Positions 35,041 through 45,369 of a DNA stretch of 64,000 nt are shown here, one piece after another. The stretch is from positions 47,929 through 111,928 of the forward strand of contig JAIQFB010000015.1 in assembly GCA_020073485.1 (NCBI GenBank). Reading direction: 5' to 3'. The notes beneath the pieces are model-generated. The model searched no databases and was not told the DNA's origin. It worked only from the letters and a program-made list of their open reading frames with translations. The stretch's first letter is position 1; every line of letters begins with the position of its first letter. Position numbers and translations under genes: made by a program. The DNA is from Terriglobia bacterium (GTDB lineage: Bacteria; Acidobacteriota; Terriglobia; Acidiferrales; UBA7541).

Positions 35041-38000
35041 ATGAACATGGTGACGCGTTCTCTGACGCACACAGCTCTTGCAACTCTGTCCATTTTGGCG
35101 CTCTGTCTTTGCCCTCTCCGCGCGGAAACCTTCAAGAATCCCAAGTTCATTCCTACGGGCACCGACGTCTGGGCCATGAACGTCGGGGATTTCAATAACG
35201 ACGGCAAGCTTGATTTTGTCTATCTGGATTCATCTTTCACCCTTCATGTGCTGCTCGGAAATGGAGACGGCACGTTCCGGGACGGGCAAGACATTCCTCT
35301 GCCGGTCGGTATCGGCGGCGGGGTCGCCGTCAGGGACATTAACCAGGATGGCAAGCTCGACATCGTATTGGGCGGAGGCGGACCTCAGGCGCACGTGGGA
35401 GTATTACTCGGCAACGGCGACGGCACTTTCCAGCCGATCGTGATCTCGACGTTTGCGCCGGCCGGCACCAATTATGCGGCCATCGGCACGGCCGGAATTG
35501 GTGACGTCAATGGAGACGGCAAGTTAGATCTCGTCGTCACGGATGCGCTCAACGATGCGGTTTATGTTCTTCTGGGAGACGGCACGGGCGCATTCACCCT
35601 TAAGTCAACTATGCGAACCGGAGCCGGCGAGATTTTCATGGGGGACTTCAACGGCGACGGGCGCGAGGATTTTGTGATTCATGAACGTCTTCCGGCCGAT
35701 GCCGTTGTTTTTTTTGGAAATGGCGACGGCACCTTTCAATCGGGCGTGACCTATCACGGCCCCGACAACATCGGCAGCCTCCTGATGGTGGACATGGATG
35801 GGGATGGACATCCTGATATGGTGATCGGGGATTTTGCCGGAGGCATCGATATTTTGCACGGCAATCCGGACGGCACCTTCGCGCCAGTTTCGTTGGGTGG
35901 AACAGCAAATTTCAGTGGTGAGGAGCTGGTTGAGGTTGCAGACCTGAACGGCGACGGGATCCTCGATATTGTCGGTTCCTCAAACCTCGGAGTCAGTGTC
36001 CTGCTCGGAACCGGACAGCTGGCCTACAAGGCGCCCGTTTCGTACATCGCCGGCACCAGTCCGGGTGTATTCACCACCGGCGATTTCAACCACGATGGAC
36101 GATTGGATTTCGCCGTCGCGGCAACCGGAGGTATCGCCATATTCCTGACCAATGCCGACGGGACGCTGAATTCGGCGGATTCCTATACGGTTACGGAGAC
36201 AGCGACCGGGGTCGCGGTGGCCGATTTTAACGGCGACCATATACCGGATATCGCCGTGGGCGTCCTGGCGCCCAATCCGCGCATATTGCTGGGCAAAGGC
36301 GACGGGACATTTCAAGTTACCCCCGACACAAATTCAACCACCACGAACAGCAATTCAGGAACGACCATCTATACGGGAGACTTTGACGGAGACGGCAAGG
36401 CGGATTTGATTCTCGGCGGGATCGGTTCCAACGGCGCAGTGATCTATGGAAACGGCGACGGCACGTTCACTCCGCCGGTCAGCCTGCAGGGGTTCACTGT
36501 CGTGGGATTTACCCAGACTGTCGTCGGCGACTTTAATCGCGACCACAAGAGCGACGTCGTCATCACCAATTACAGTTCGCTGGAAATCCTGTTGGGCCAG
36601 GCGAACAGGACATTCAAGGTACAGGACACGAATCTGCCGGCGGCGCCGCAAATCATGCCCGCAGTGGCGGATTTCAATAATGACGGCATCCCGGATCTGG
36701 TCTCGAATGTCGGCACGGGCCTGCAAATTCTGCTAGGCAACGGCGACGGTACTTTCCGGGTTGGCCGGCTCTTTTCGACTGAGCTCCCGGGCTATACAAA
36801 TCTCAACATTCCCAACTCGATTGCGGCGGCCGACCTCGACGGAGACGGAAACATCGATATCGTCGCCCCTATGAGCTACCCTTACATCGCCGAAGTGTTC
36901 TACGGCAAGGGCGATGGGACATTCGATGGCCCATTTCTCCTGCCCCTCGCCAGAGCCTACACGCAGATCGCCATCGCGGACCTTAATAAGGACGGCAAGC
37001 CCGACCTGGTGCTGTCCGATACAAATCTTATCGCCGTGATTCACAATGAGGGCAATCGAAAGTTTGGGCCGGAGGTCCATTATCTGGCCGGCCCGGTGGG
37101 AAGCTTCACCGTCCAGGACCTGAACGGGGACGGATTTCCCGACATAGTGGTTGCAAATGGCGGCTTGAGCACCAGTACTGCAAGCACGGTAACCGTGTTG
37201 CTCAACCAGCCGACGGGCAGCTTGGTCCAGGGCACGCTCGCCGTGACGCCCGAGCCTTCAGTTTATGGCGCCCCTATCAATCTCTCTGTTTCGGTTGCTC
37301 CGGTCCAAGCCGGGTCCGGCACTCCTTCCGGCACTGTCACATTTGAGCTTGACGGTGCGTTCATCGCCACGGTGCCGCTGCAAGCCGGCTCAGCTTCTTT
37401 CGTGGTGAACTCGTCTCCCGGAGCGGGCCAGCACACGATTTACGCATCGTATAGCGGTGACGCGACGTTTCTGCCCAGCACCTTCACGGTGCCGCATGTG
37501 ATCGTGCCACTCGTCTATGCCACGACCACGACGCTCTCTGCGACGCCGAATCCGGCTCTGGCCAGCCGTACGGTCAGGTTGACGGCAATGGTGACCTCAC
37601 CCGGCCCGTTGCCCAATAGCGTGCTCGGATTCAATGGCGTCGTAGCCTTCCATGATGGCGCCACGGATCTTGGGATCCAGTATCTCAACGCGAATGGGCA
37701 AGCGACCTTCGATACGTCGTTGCTGTCCGCGGGCACGCACAGCTTGACGGCGACTTACCTAGGCCTCGCTTCCGTTTATCCGGGAAACCTCAGTTTTGCT
37801 TCGAGCACCTCCTCTTCGTTATCCGAAGTGGTCACCGCAAACTCGACGACAACCAGCATTTCCGTCGTACCGGCCTCTGCCCCGGCAGGCGGCAGGGTGA
37901 CGTTGTCCGCTACGGTTACCTCCCCGGCCGGGACGCCAACCGGTGCGGCCGTTTTCTATGATGGGAGCACGATTCTTGACGTTCAACCCCTGGACGTCAG

Positions 38001-38931
38001 CGGAAATACCATGTTCAGCACAGTTTTCGCCAATGCCGGCACTCACTCGATTTCCGCGATGTACCTGGCGAACGGGACCTTCGCCTCAAGCAAATCGGGG
38101 CCGCTGCAGTTCTCGGTGACCATTCCGCAGTCTAATCCCACCACCATGGTTCTGGTGGCAACGCCAGATGCAGGGGCCAGCCAGGCCGTGAGATTAACCG
38201 CCTCGCTAAAGGCGAGACCACGCGCCCCGTCGGGCATCGTAATTTTCTCCGAGGGCAACGAGCGAATCGGGCAGGCCACGATCACCAGTGAGGGAAATGC
38301 CAGCTACTTGCTGCCTGCCCTGTCGCCGGGGATGCATTACATTTCGGCATGGTATGCGGGCGAGGCGCCGTTTGGCCCGAGTTCCGCATCGATCGTTGTC
38401 AATACAAACTCGTCGAGCGCTCCCGATTTTCGGCTCTCGATTTCTCCGGCGTCAGCCAGCGTGGGCGCCGGTCAAACGGCGGCTGTGCAGGTCAACGTCA
38501 AGGCGGTTCGCGGCTTTGATCAGGACGTAACCCTCTCCTGCTTTACCGGGCAAGCATCGCTGTCATGCAGCCTGCAGCCAACCGTTGTGCGCGGTGGAAA
38601 CGGCAACTCCTCTGTGCTGCTCACTGCCAGTCAGACGCAAAGCGTATTGCCGCGAGTGCCCCGTCCCCTGATTTTCGGGAGTGGCGCGGCTGCAGCGCTT
38701 CTCGCTGCAGGTCTATTCTTGTTTGGCTCGGTGAGTAGATTGCGCTGGCGATGGTTGCCCCTGAGCTTGTGCATTTTGGGCGCAAGCCTTGCGTTCGGGT
38801 GCGGCGCTTTGCCCATGGGAACGCCTGAAATGTCCGTGAAGACTCAAGCGATCACCGTAGTCGCCTCGTCGCAGGGGGCGAGCGGCCTCACGCACACGGC
38901 GCAGATTCAGGTGACTTTCAAGCAGAACTAG
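35041..38931 (+). CDS. Giant secreted FG-GAP/VCBS and Ig-like protein with C-terminal membrane module
   Basis: This 1,296-residue protein has a signal peptide (cut after PLRA) and about a dozen FG-GAP/VCBS repeats over residues 40-725. Each contains D-x-N-x-D-G-x-x-D calcium-type loops such as GDFNNDGKLDFV and GDVNGDGKLDLVV. Three to four Big_3-type Ig domains follow (about 735-1120, e.g. TPSGTVTFELDG), then an Ig-like domain with FRLSISPASASVGAGQ. The C-terminus has two hydrophobic helices and FGCGALPMG, then a final beta stretch. It is probably cell-surface and calcium-binding, like integrin-type propellers. It is transcribed divergently from the lipoprotein genes; promoter boxes in 34849-35040 are not clear. 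Confidence 0.85.
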   Translation: MNMVTRSLTHTALATLSILALCLCPLRAETFKNPKFIPTGTDVWAMNVGDFNNDGKLDFVYLDSSFTLHVLLGNGDGTFRDGQDIPLPVGIGGGVAVRDINQDGKLDIVLGGGGPQAHVGVLLGNGDGTFQPIVISTFAPAGTNYAAIGTAGIGDVNGDGKLDLVVTDALNDAVYVLLGDGTGAFTLKSTMRTGAGEIFMGDFNGDGREDFVIHERLPADAVVFFGNGDGTFQSGVTYHGPDNIGSLLMVDMDGDGHPDMVIGDFAGGIDILHGNPDGTFAPVSLGGTANFSGEELVEVADLNGDGILDIVGSSNLGVSVLLGTGQLAYKAPVSYIAGTSPGVFTTGDFNHDGRLDFAVAATGGIAIFLTNADGTLNSADSYTVTETATGVAVADFNGDHIPDIAVGVLAPNPRILLGKGDGTFQVTPDTNSTTTNSNSGTTIYTGDFDGDGKADLILGGIGSNGAVIYGNGDGTFTPPVSLQGFTVVGFTQTVVGDFNRDHKSDVVITNYSSLEILLGQANRTFKVQDTNLPAAPQIMPAVADFNNDGIPDLVSNVGTGLQILLGNGDGTFRVGRLFSTELPGYTNLNIPNSIAAADLDGDGNIDIVAPMSYPYIAEVFYGKGDGTFDGPFLLPLARAYTQIAIADLNKDGKPDLVLSDTNLIAVIHNEGNRKFGPEVHYLAGPVGSFTVQDLNGDGFPDIVVANGGLSTSTASTVTVLLNQPTGSLVQGTLAVTPEPSVYGAPINLSVSVAPVQAGSGTPSGTVTFELDGAFIATVPLQAGSASFVVNSSPGAGQHTIYASYSGDATFLPSTFTVPHVIVPLVYATTTTLSATPNPALASRTVRLTAMVTSPGPLPNSVLGFNGVVAFHDGATDLGIQYLNANGQATFDTSLLSAGTHSLTATYLGLASVYPGNLSFASSTSSSLSEVVTANSTTTSISVVPASAPAGGRVTLSATVTSPAGTPTGAAVFYDGSTILDVQPLDVSGNTMFSTVFANAGTHSISAMYLANGTFASSKSGPLQFSVTIPQSNPTTMVLVATPDAGASQAVRLTASLKARPRAPSGIVIFSEGNERIGQATITSEGNASYLLPALSPGMHYISAWYAGEAPFGPSSASIVVNTNSSSAPDFRLSISPASASVGAGQTAAVQVNVKAVRGFDQDVTLSCFTGQASLSCSLQPTVVRGGNGNSSVLLTASQTQSVLPRVPRPLIFGSGAAAALLAAGLFLFGSVSRLRWRWLPLSLCILGASLAFGCGALPMGTPEMSVKTQAITVVASSQGASGLTHTAQIQVTFKQN

Positions 38932-38952
38932 CTGTCCAGGCAAAGAGCATCC

Positions 38953-41900
38953 CTACTGGACGATAAAAGTGAAGCTTGCGGTATGGCTCGGCGTCCCGCC
39001 GGTGCCCGCTGCAGTCACAGTAACGGTGTATGTGACATTCGTTGGCGTTCCAGGGTTGGCGCCTCCTCCAGAACCGATGGTCCCGCCGCCTCCGTTCGTG
39101 CCTCCACCGCACCCAATGCATGCCGTCGCGTAGCAAATCATGGCCACGCACAGGATTTGTCCCCATCGGCGACGTGCTGTCGGAAATCCTTGCAGGAAAA
39201 AGAGGAAGAAGAGCGTTAGAACCGCGCCCCAGGCGCAAAGGGTCAAGTTTGTCGGGCGCGCATGGGGAAAGCGGAAGACGGTCGAGGCCGCCGTAGTGCT
39301 GATGGTCACCTGCGTGGTGCCAGTGCCGCTCACCGATGAGGGATTGAAAATGCAACTACTCTCACTGCCAAGCGGCACAATCGAACATGAAGCCGGGGTG
39401 AAATTGACGACCCCTGTGTATCCGAACTCGGAGGTGATGGCAAGAGTTACCGGAGGAGAGTTTGTTCCGGGCGCGGCGACGGTTATCGTGGGCATGTTTT
39501 GAGGATTGGTCGTGAATGTAAAATCCGGAGACTCGACGGTCACCAGGGTTCCGCCGTTGCTTTGGAAGTAGTCGTTGTCGCCCGAATAGAATGCCAAAAT
39601 GCCGTCGGCGCCCTTCGGGAGCGAATTGGTTGTGAGTTGCGCCTGCCCATTTGCGAGCGTAACCGGGCCGCCAAAATTTGCGCCGTTTACTCGAAATTGA
39701 ACAGCGCCGGTTACCACCGGTCCGCCGCCTTGCCCTGGCACCACTTGAGCCGTCAGCGTCACGTTCGCCCCGGGCGCAGGATTCGCACTCGATGAGGTGA
39801 CGGTCGTGGTCGTCGAGTAGCCGGCGAAGAGCGCGCTTGCCGCTGACGCCGACCCGGCATAATTGCCATCCCCGCCGTAAACAGCATGGATACTGTTTTG
39901 GCCCATGGGAAATTCCGATCCAACAAAGGTTTCGAGAGCCTGCGCTTCGGCCGTCTGCGTCACCTGATTCACATATCCTGTAACGGCCACGGGCGATCCC
40001 ACCGGCGTGGTCCCCGAGAAGAACTGGACCGTGCCAGCGGGCAAAGCAATGTTCTGAAATGTTCCGGTGAGAGGATTTAGTCCAGCCTGGGTATGGATCG
40101 TCACTGCCAAGCCGAAGCTGGCCGTGGGCGCCACAACAACAGGAATGGTTCCGAGAGTGGAGAGCGTCGGAGCGGCGGTGATCGTGAACGTCGCCGGAGT
40201 TGATACTGCATTCGAGTTGTAGCTGGTGTCCCCGCCGTAACTGGCGGTCGCCGAATGCGGGCCAGGCGGGAGGCTAAATAAGGCGTTCGGTGTAAATGTA
40301 TACCCCATGGAATTCAGCGCGAAGGGGCACGAGATCGGCCCGCCGGGAATTGGCGTCCCATTGTCGGCCAGCACAATGCATCCGGTCGGGACGTCCGTCG
40401 AACCGGATATGGCGCCCTTCACGTCGGCCCGAAGCGAGACGTAGTTGCCAAAGGGGCCGCTGGAAAACGGAATCGTATTCCCGTGCTGATCCAATGTGAG
40501 TGCGGAAACGATCACCGTGCTGTTTTCTGGAAGCACAGTAACCGGAACGGGCGCTGTCGAAGTGCTCGCGCCGAAAATGCCGTCTCCCGGATAGTGCGCC
40601 GTGACAACGTATGTGCCGCCCGGGAACCGGTCCGTTTGCCAGGATGCCTGACCGCCTGCTAGCGCGCGCGTATCCACTCCCTCGCCATTGCTGGAATTGG
40701 CGAGCAAAGACACGTCCCCTGTGGGTGTACCTGCCGTGCTTGTAACTGTAACGGTCACGGGGACGGATTGTCCGTGCGTGATGGTTACCGGTGCGCCCTG
40801 ATTTAACGAAAGAGTTGTTGCGGTCGGATGAAATGCCGCACTGTTCCAGTTTTGTACCAAGTTGTTGGCGTTGACCGAACCGAGCCCCGTTGCCAGGTCG
40901 TATCCCGCAGTGGCGCTGTAGCCGGAGAGCACTCCAAACGTATCCCGCGAATTGGTCAGTTGGCAGTTGGGAGTGCTTGCCGCGCAAGGCACCGTGTTTG
41001 TGCCAACCGAGATATCGTTGAAAATACAGGCAGCCGCCGGCCCGGCCGAAGAATCGCATTTTAGCGACTTCTGGGAAGGCTGCGCGGCCAAATTATACAG
41101 GACATAGTTTGCATTGCCCTGCCCGCCGGATTGCGACTCCTGATTCACCAGGGCCATCATCCCGGCAAATGCAGGAGCCGAGGAGGACGTGCCGCCGATC
41201 CCTACGAAGTACTGGTTCGCCGTGGTGCTGTTCAGGCTGCATGGAAGCCCTCCCGGATTCGCATCAGACTCGCATACAAAATAAAAATTTCCGACAAATC
41301 CATTGCTGGCAAACAGCGACACGTCGGGGATGTCGCGCGCGCTGTCATTGGGAACTCCAGTGCCGCTTTGCCAGGAGGGTTTTCCATAGCCGTGAGCGCA
41401 TTGCCCGGTTGCCCCGAAAAACGCGCATGCGCTCAAGCCTCCTCCGCCTCCAATCGTGTCCACGTTTGAGCTGAAGATAAAGATATTGCAGGTCGCTTCC
41501 GGATTGTTCCCCCAAGAAGTGACGACGAATGCATAGCTGGCGCACGAATCATTCCATGGGAATTCCGGAATATACCGCAACGCGGACGATTGATGCACCG
41601 GATCGTTCGTCCCGCTCCAGTACGTATACGCGGCATATATATCGTTGAAATCGGTCCCGCCGACCGCGACGTTGTAAGGGGTCGACGCGATCCCGTTGAC
41701 GGCAACGCCCCGTTGGGCGGGCTCTGGAGTCTGTCCTTGATAGGAATCGCAACCCGCCGAACCGCTGTCACCGGAAGAAACGATTACCGTGATACCTTGT
41801 GCCGCCGCCTGCTCCCAGATATTGCTGTAGAAGAGGTTTCCCCCGGCCAGCAGGTCCGCCTCGCACCCACCGTAACTCTCACTCAATACAGGAGCCAGAT

Positions 41901-42984
41901 TATTGTCGACAACGTACAGCGCGGACAGGTCCACGCCCGCGGTGCTATTGGTTGACGCCGAAACAACGAATTTGATTGTGGCCTTGGGCGCCACCGCCCC
42001 AGCCCACTGCAGGTCCAGATCCGACTCGGTTTCATCTCCCGCCGTCGCCAAGATTCCAGGATCCGGCCCGTTTAGAATGACGATCGGGTCGTTGGCTGGA
42101 AGGCCAAAGACCGACCGGAAAGCCTCCGTGTCCTGCAGATTCACGTTGCTCTGTCCAACGACGGCAATCGCTTGTCCCGTGCCATCGATCCCTGAGTTCC
42201 ATAATGGCAGTACGCTGTAGATGGTGGCAAAGTCGTAAGGGCCCAGCCCGTAGCAGTTCGAGTTAAAGTTACATCCCCCGGGGAAAGTGAAGTCCGGAGC
42301 CTCCGGCGTCGAGACTCGCCGGGCCAGGCCGGTGGCGCCAGACCTTTCAAATAATCCGGCGCGCTGGTGCAGCGGCCTCCTTGAAAAATTGTGGAGTGAA
42401 GTCAACCCGGCCATCACAGGGGTAAGTTCGTTTGGAATTTCAATATCGCTTGCATTGGCCCAATGCTCTGCCCCGTTTACGACGTACCGATGAATCTGCG
42501 TGTGAAATGCCTCCTGCACTTGAGCAGCGGTGCCGGAAAACTCAACCACGGAGCGTCCACGGTTCACGGCAATTTCCCGAAAACCATGTGATTGCAGCCA
42601 TGAAGCGATCGTCCGCAGGTCCTGATCCGCCGGTCCGAACCGGATGCCAAACTGTTCCGGCGACACCCAATCATGATAGTTCGCGGAAGATTTATCCTGT
42701 TGTTGCCCCAGAAATGTTTGCAGCGCGGCCTCCCGCTCAGGGCTTCGCTTGAGCACCAGCAGCATATGATCCATGGGCAGATCGGAAGGCGCGGGCCCCT
42801 GGTCGAATTCCGGTCGTGCCAGGGGATGCCGGGTCCCGTGCAACGTGGTGAAAATCGTATCGTTCAGCGGTTGATTACTACGGGCCTCGGCGGCGGAAGA
42901 CTGAGGACGCGCCTGCAGCGTCAACGCCTGGAACAGGGTCAAAGAGGCCAAAAAGCCGAGAAGCCTAAAGAGAGCTGGGCGCAT
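38953..42984 (-). CDS. Giant S53 (sedolisin/kumamolisin) peptidase with Ig-like repeats and C-terminal membrane module
   Basis: This 1,343-residue exported protease starts at ATG 42984, preceded by AGGTGACGCA. After the signal peptide is a Pro-kumamolisin activation domain (about 45-190). The S53 catalytic domain (about 225-720) has Glu320 and Asp324 in ESDLDLQWAGA, oxyanion Asp406 in SSGDSGS, and nucleophile Ser600 in GIGGTSSSAP. The triad is complete. Several Big_3-type Ig domains follow (about 730-1230), then two hydrophobic helices, IGCGGGTNGGGG, and a last beta segment ending FTFIVQ. Such enzymes are acid-active serine-carboxyl endopeptidases for extracellular protein. It converges on the FG-GAP gene, 21 bases apart. 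Confidence 0.92.
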   Translation of the reverse strand: MRPALFRLLGFLASLTLFQALTLQARPQSSAAEARSNQPLNDTIFTTLHGTRHPLARPEFDQGPAPSDLPMDHMLLVLKRSPEREAALQTFLGQQQDKSSANYHDWVSPEQFGIRFGPADQDLRTIASWLQSHGFREIAVNRGRSVVEFSGTAAQVQEAFHTQIHRYVVNGAEHWANASDIEIPNELTPVMAGLTSLHNFSRRPLHQRAGLFERSGATGLARRVSTPEAPDFTFPGGCNFNSNCYGLGPYDFATIYSVLPLWNSGIDGTGQAIAVVGQSNVNLQDTEAFRSVFGLPANDPIVILNGPDPGILATAGDETESDLDLQWAGAVAPKATIKFVVSASTNSTAGVDLSALYVVDNNLAPVLSESYGGCEADLLAGGNLFYSNIWEQAAAQGITVIVSSGDSGSAGCDSYQGQTPEPAQRGVAVNGIASTPYNVAVGGTDFNDIYAAYTYWSGTNDPVHQSSALRYIPEFPWNDSCASYAFVVTSWGNNPEATCNIFIFSSNVDTIGGGGGLSACAFFGATGQCAHGYGKPSWQSGTGVPNDSARDIPDVSLFASNGFVGNFYFVCESDANPGGLPCSLNSTTANQYFVGIGGTSSSAPAFAGMMALVNQESQSGGQGNANYVLYNLAAQPSQKSLKCDSSAGPAAACIFNDISVGTNTVPCAASTPNCQLTNSRDTFGVLSGYSATAGYDLATGLGSVNANNLVQNWNSAAFHPTATTLSLNQGAPVTITHGQSVPVTVTVTSTAGTPTGDVSLLANSSNGEGVDTRALAGGQASWQTDRFPGGTYVVTAHYPGDGIFGASTSTAPVPVTVLPENSTVIVSALTLDQHGNTIPFSSGPFGNYVSLRADVKGAISGSTDVPTGCIVLADNGTPIPGGPISCPFALNSMGYTFTPNALFSLPPGPHSATASYGGDTSYNSNAVSTPATFTITAAPTLSTLGTIPVVVAPTASFGLAVTIHTQAGLNPLTGTFQNIALPAGTVQFFSGTTPVGSPVAVTGYVNQVTQTAEAQALETFVGSEFPMGQNSIHAVYGGDGNYAGSASAASALFAGYSTTTTVTSSSANPAPGANVTLTAQVVPGQGGGPVVTGAVQFRVNGANFGGPVTLANGQAQLTTNSLPKGADGILAFYSGDNDYFQSNGGTLVTVESPDFTFTTNPQNMPTITVAAPGTNSPPVTLAITSEFGYTGVVNFTPASCSIVPLGSESSCIFNPSSVSGTGTTQVTISTTAASTVFRFPHARPTNLTLCAWGAVLTLFFLFFLQGFPTARRRWGQILCVAMICYATACIGCGGGTNGGGGTIGSGGGANPGTPTNVTYTVTVTAAGTGGTPSHTASFTFIVQ

Positions 42985-43571
42985 TGCGTCACCTGCAGGC
43001 AAGCGGGTTGGGATCTCCCGCTACGACTCGATTCCTGCGGGATGCGCTACCAACATGCGGTCGCTAATGCTACGGCAAATATAATCTTCCTGGCAATATT
43101 AATGTTCCGCAAATCCGCGCGAATACGCGACGTTCCTGGGAATGATTCAGGGCCCCTGATCCGTTGCTAGCTTCGAGCAGCGCGCGGCTGCGCTGCCGCA
43201 AGGCAGGATGCAATGGCCGAAGCAGGAACTCAAATGCTTGGATGGAGCCTTCGCGGAGTACGAGCGATGAGAAGTAACTTGCGCCTTCCGATCCGCAGAC
43301 CGTTCGGATGCCAAGGATGCGAGTAGGGCGTCTTGTGACCTTGGATTTTGGGGCGTGAAACATCGCCCGAACAAATTCAGCCAGGCATGCGCCTGGTACA
43401 GCAACGGCGGAGAGTCGAACTGCAGACCTACCCCGCGCTAAACCTTCCGTTGCCAAAACCCAGCCCACATGGTGTATGCTCCGCGCACGTGACTGCCGGG
43501 CTATACGCACAATTTAGACGGGTCGAGCGACGGATTCATCCCGCACACCAAGCCCTTCAATGGAGGAAGCC
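42985..43571. other. Intergenic region between divergent protease and amidohydrolase genes
   Basis: No gene is supported. A 146-codon minus-strand frame (43070-43510) lacks a ribosome-binding site and protein-like composition. Promoters for both flanking genes should lie here, but no convincing box pair was identified. Confidence 0.45.
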
Positions 43572-45275
43572 ATGCATCGGATCACTAGGAAAATGATCGC
43601 GCTCGCCGCGCTGTCAACAGTCGCATTTGCCGCCGCGACACTTCGCGCGCAGCAGGCCGCGCCGGATCTGATTTTATCCAACGGGAAGATCATTACAGTC
43701 GATCAGCGGTTTACCATCGCGCAGGCGGTGGCTATTCGCGGCGAGCGCGTCGTCGCGGTGGGCAGCAATCAGGAAATCGGGGCACTCGCTGGCCCCAGCA
43801 CTAGGAAAATCGATCTCAAGGGAAAATCGGTCATTCCCGGGCTGATCGATAACCACATGCACCTGTTGCGTGCGGGAACCACGTGGACGCGGGAGCTGCG
43901 ACTCGATGGCATCGAGTCGCGCAAGCAGGCGCTCGAGATGCTGAGCGCGCGGACGAAAGCGGTGGGGCCCGGCGAGTGGGTGTATACCATCGGCGGATGG
44001 GCCCACCAGCAGTTCGCGGACGATCCGAAACCCTTCACGCGAGAGGAACTGGATAAGGTCGCTCCGAATAACCCTGTGGCTCTGCAAGAATCTTACTACC
44101 AGACTTTTCTCAACACGCGCGGCATGCAGGCGCTGGGAATTAACGACAAAATGCCCGACCCCGCCGACCTGTTGAAAGGATCGATCAAGCGCGATGCCGC
44201 CGGAAATCCTACGGGTCTGGTCGGAAGCGACATGCCCGCGGTGCGCCCAATCGTGGCCAAACTGCCGAAAGTTCCAGCCGATCAGGTCGAGGCCAGCAGC
44301 CTGGCGCTGATCAAGGACATGAACCGCGCGGGACTCACTTCGTTCGGAGTTCCAGGGTGCGACCCCGATTTGCTGTCGATGTATCGCAAGTGGGAAAGTC
44401 AGAATCAGCTTAACGTCCGTGTATATTGCATCGATGGCGTGGGCGGCGGCAGTCCCGAGCAAGTAGACAAGAACCTGCCGCAGATCAGCAAGATCAAGCT
44501 GTTTCAGGGCGACGAATATATCGATCAGATTTTTTTTGGGGAAGGCGTCTACGGGCCGCTCAGCGATCCGATGTTCCTATTGAAATCCAATCCCAAGCCG
44601 GAGGACCTAATGCAATGGCGCCGGATTGCGATGGAGGTCGCCAAGTCCGGCCTTCCTTTGCATGTCCACGTGTCCCTGACGAACACGATTGACGCGTTCC
44701 TCGATCAGGTCGAGGCGATCAACAAGGAATATCCCATCCACAACCTGCGCTGGGTGTTCGCGCACGTTACACAGCTCAATGAAGCGGAGCTCGACCGCAT
44801 GAAAAAACTGAACATGTACGCCGCCGTGCATCCGTGGACGGTCATCAACGGAGGAATTTTTCACGAAATTTACGGCGACCAGGCTTTCGACATGCCGAAT
44901 CTGAAGACGATCCAGGACAGCGGAATCGTCTGGGGATTCGGAAGCGACGGCAGCGCGGCCAACCAGTACCGTCCCTTTTTCACGCTCGGATTCGCGGTGA
45001 CCGGGAAAATGGTAGGAGGCTTGAAGGTCATTCGAGGGACGATCAGCCGCGAGGACGCTTTGATCGCCTACACTCGCAATAACGCCTTCCTGGTTTTTCA
45101 GGAAGATAATCTGGGTTCGATCCAGCCCGGCAAGCTGGCCGATTTGCTGGTGCTGGACCGCGATTACCTGACCGTTCCCGCGGATCAGATCAAGGAAATC
45201 AAGCCGGTGATCACCATGGTGGGAGGAAGAATCGTTTATGATGCCGGCGCGCAAACTGCATCGTCGACGAAATGA
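43572..45275 (+). CDS. Exported metal-dependent amidohydrolase (amidohydrolase_3/YtcJ-like)
   Basis: The 567-residue product starts at ATG 43572, with GGAGGAAGCC immediately upstream. Residues 1-26 are a signal peptide (ending TLRAQQ), so it acts outside the cytoplasm. The composite beta-sandwich/TIM-barrel pattern of the urease-like superfamily is clear: ILSNGKIITVDQRF, the metal-binding HxH in PGLIDNHMHL (near residue 92), LHVHVSL, and RWVFAHVTQL. The conserved Asp is in GFGSDGSA, and PGKLADLLVLD is at the end. YtcJ-type enzymes hydrolyse amides or cyclic amides of unknown nature. It ends before a bidirectional terminator and has no obvious partners. Confidence 0.88.
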   Translation: MHRITRKMIALAALSTVAFAAATLRAQQAAPDLILSNGKIITVDQRFTIAQAVAIRGERVVAVGSNQEIGALAGPSTRKIDLKGKSVIPGLIDNHMHLLRAGTTWTRELRLDGIESRKQALEMLSARTKAVGPGEWVYTIGGWAHQQFADDPKPFTREELDKVAPNNPVALQESYYQTFLNTRGMQALGINDKMPDPADLLKGSIKRDAAGNPTGLVGSDMPAVRPIVAKLPKVPADQVEASSLALIKDMNRAGLTSFGVPGCDPDLLSMYRKWESQNQLNVRVYCIDGVGGGSPEQVDKNLPQISKIKLFQGDEYIDQIFFGEGVYGPLSDPMFLLKSNPKPEDLMQWRRIAMEVAKSGLPLHVHVSLTNTIDAFLDQVEAINKEYPIHNLRWVFAHVTQLNEAELDRMKKLNMYAAVHPWTVINGGIFHEIYGDQAFDMPNLKTIQDSGIVWGFGSDGSAANQYRPFFTLGFAVTGKMVGGLKVIRGTISREDALIAYTRNNAFLVFQEDNLGSIQPGKLADLLVLDRDYLTVPADQIKEIKPVITMVGGRIVYDAGAQTASSTK

Positions 45276-45305
45276 ACGCGTGATTATTTGTGGTAAGAGC
45301 AGATG

Positions 45306-45345
45306 AAAAAAAACGCCGCGGGCCACGATGTGCCCGCGGCGTTTT
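45306..45345. terminator. Bidirectional intrinsic terminator
   Basis: An 11-bp perfect stem, ACGCCGCGGGC (45313-45323) with GCCCGCGGCGT (45332-45342), is flanked by AAAAAAAA on the left and TTTT on the right. It lies between the convergent amidohydrolase and cytochrome genes and can stop transcription in both directions. Confidence 0.92.
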
Positions 45346-45369
45346 CATTGAAACCAGGACATAACAAGC

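Noticed and set aside
43380..43450. Possible tRNA 3' half (minus strand AGTTCGACTC flanked by short pairing arms).
   Set aside because: The T-arm has a mismatch, no acceptor stem or CCA falls in place, and no anticodon arm can be drawn.
43070..43510. 146-codon minus-strand frame between the protease and amidohydrolase genes.
   Set aside because: No ribosome-binding site, atypical residue composition, and no recognisable motif; it lies where promoters are expected.
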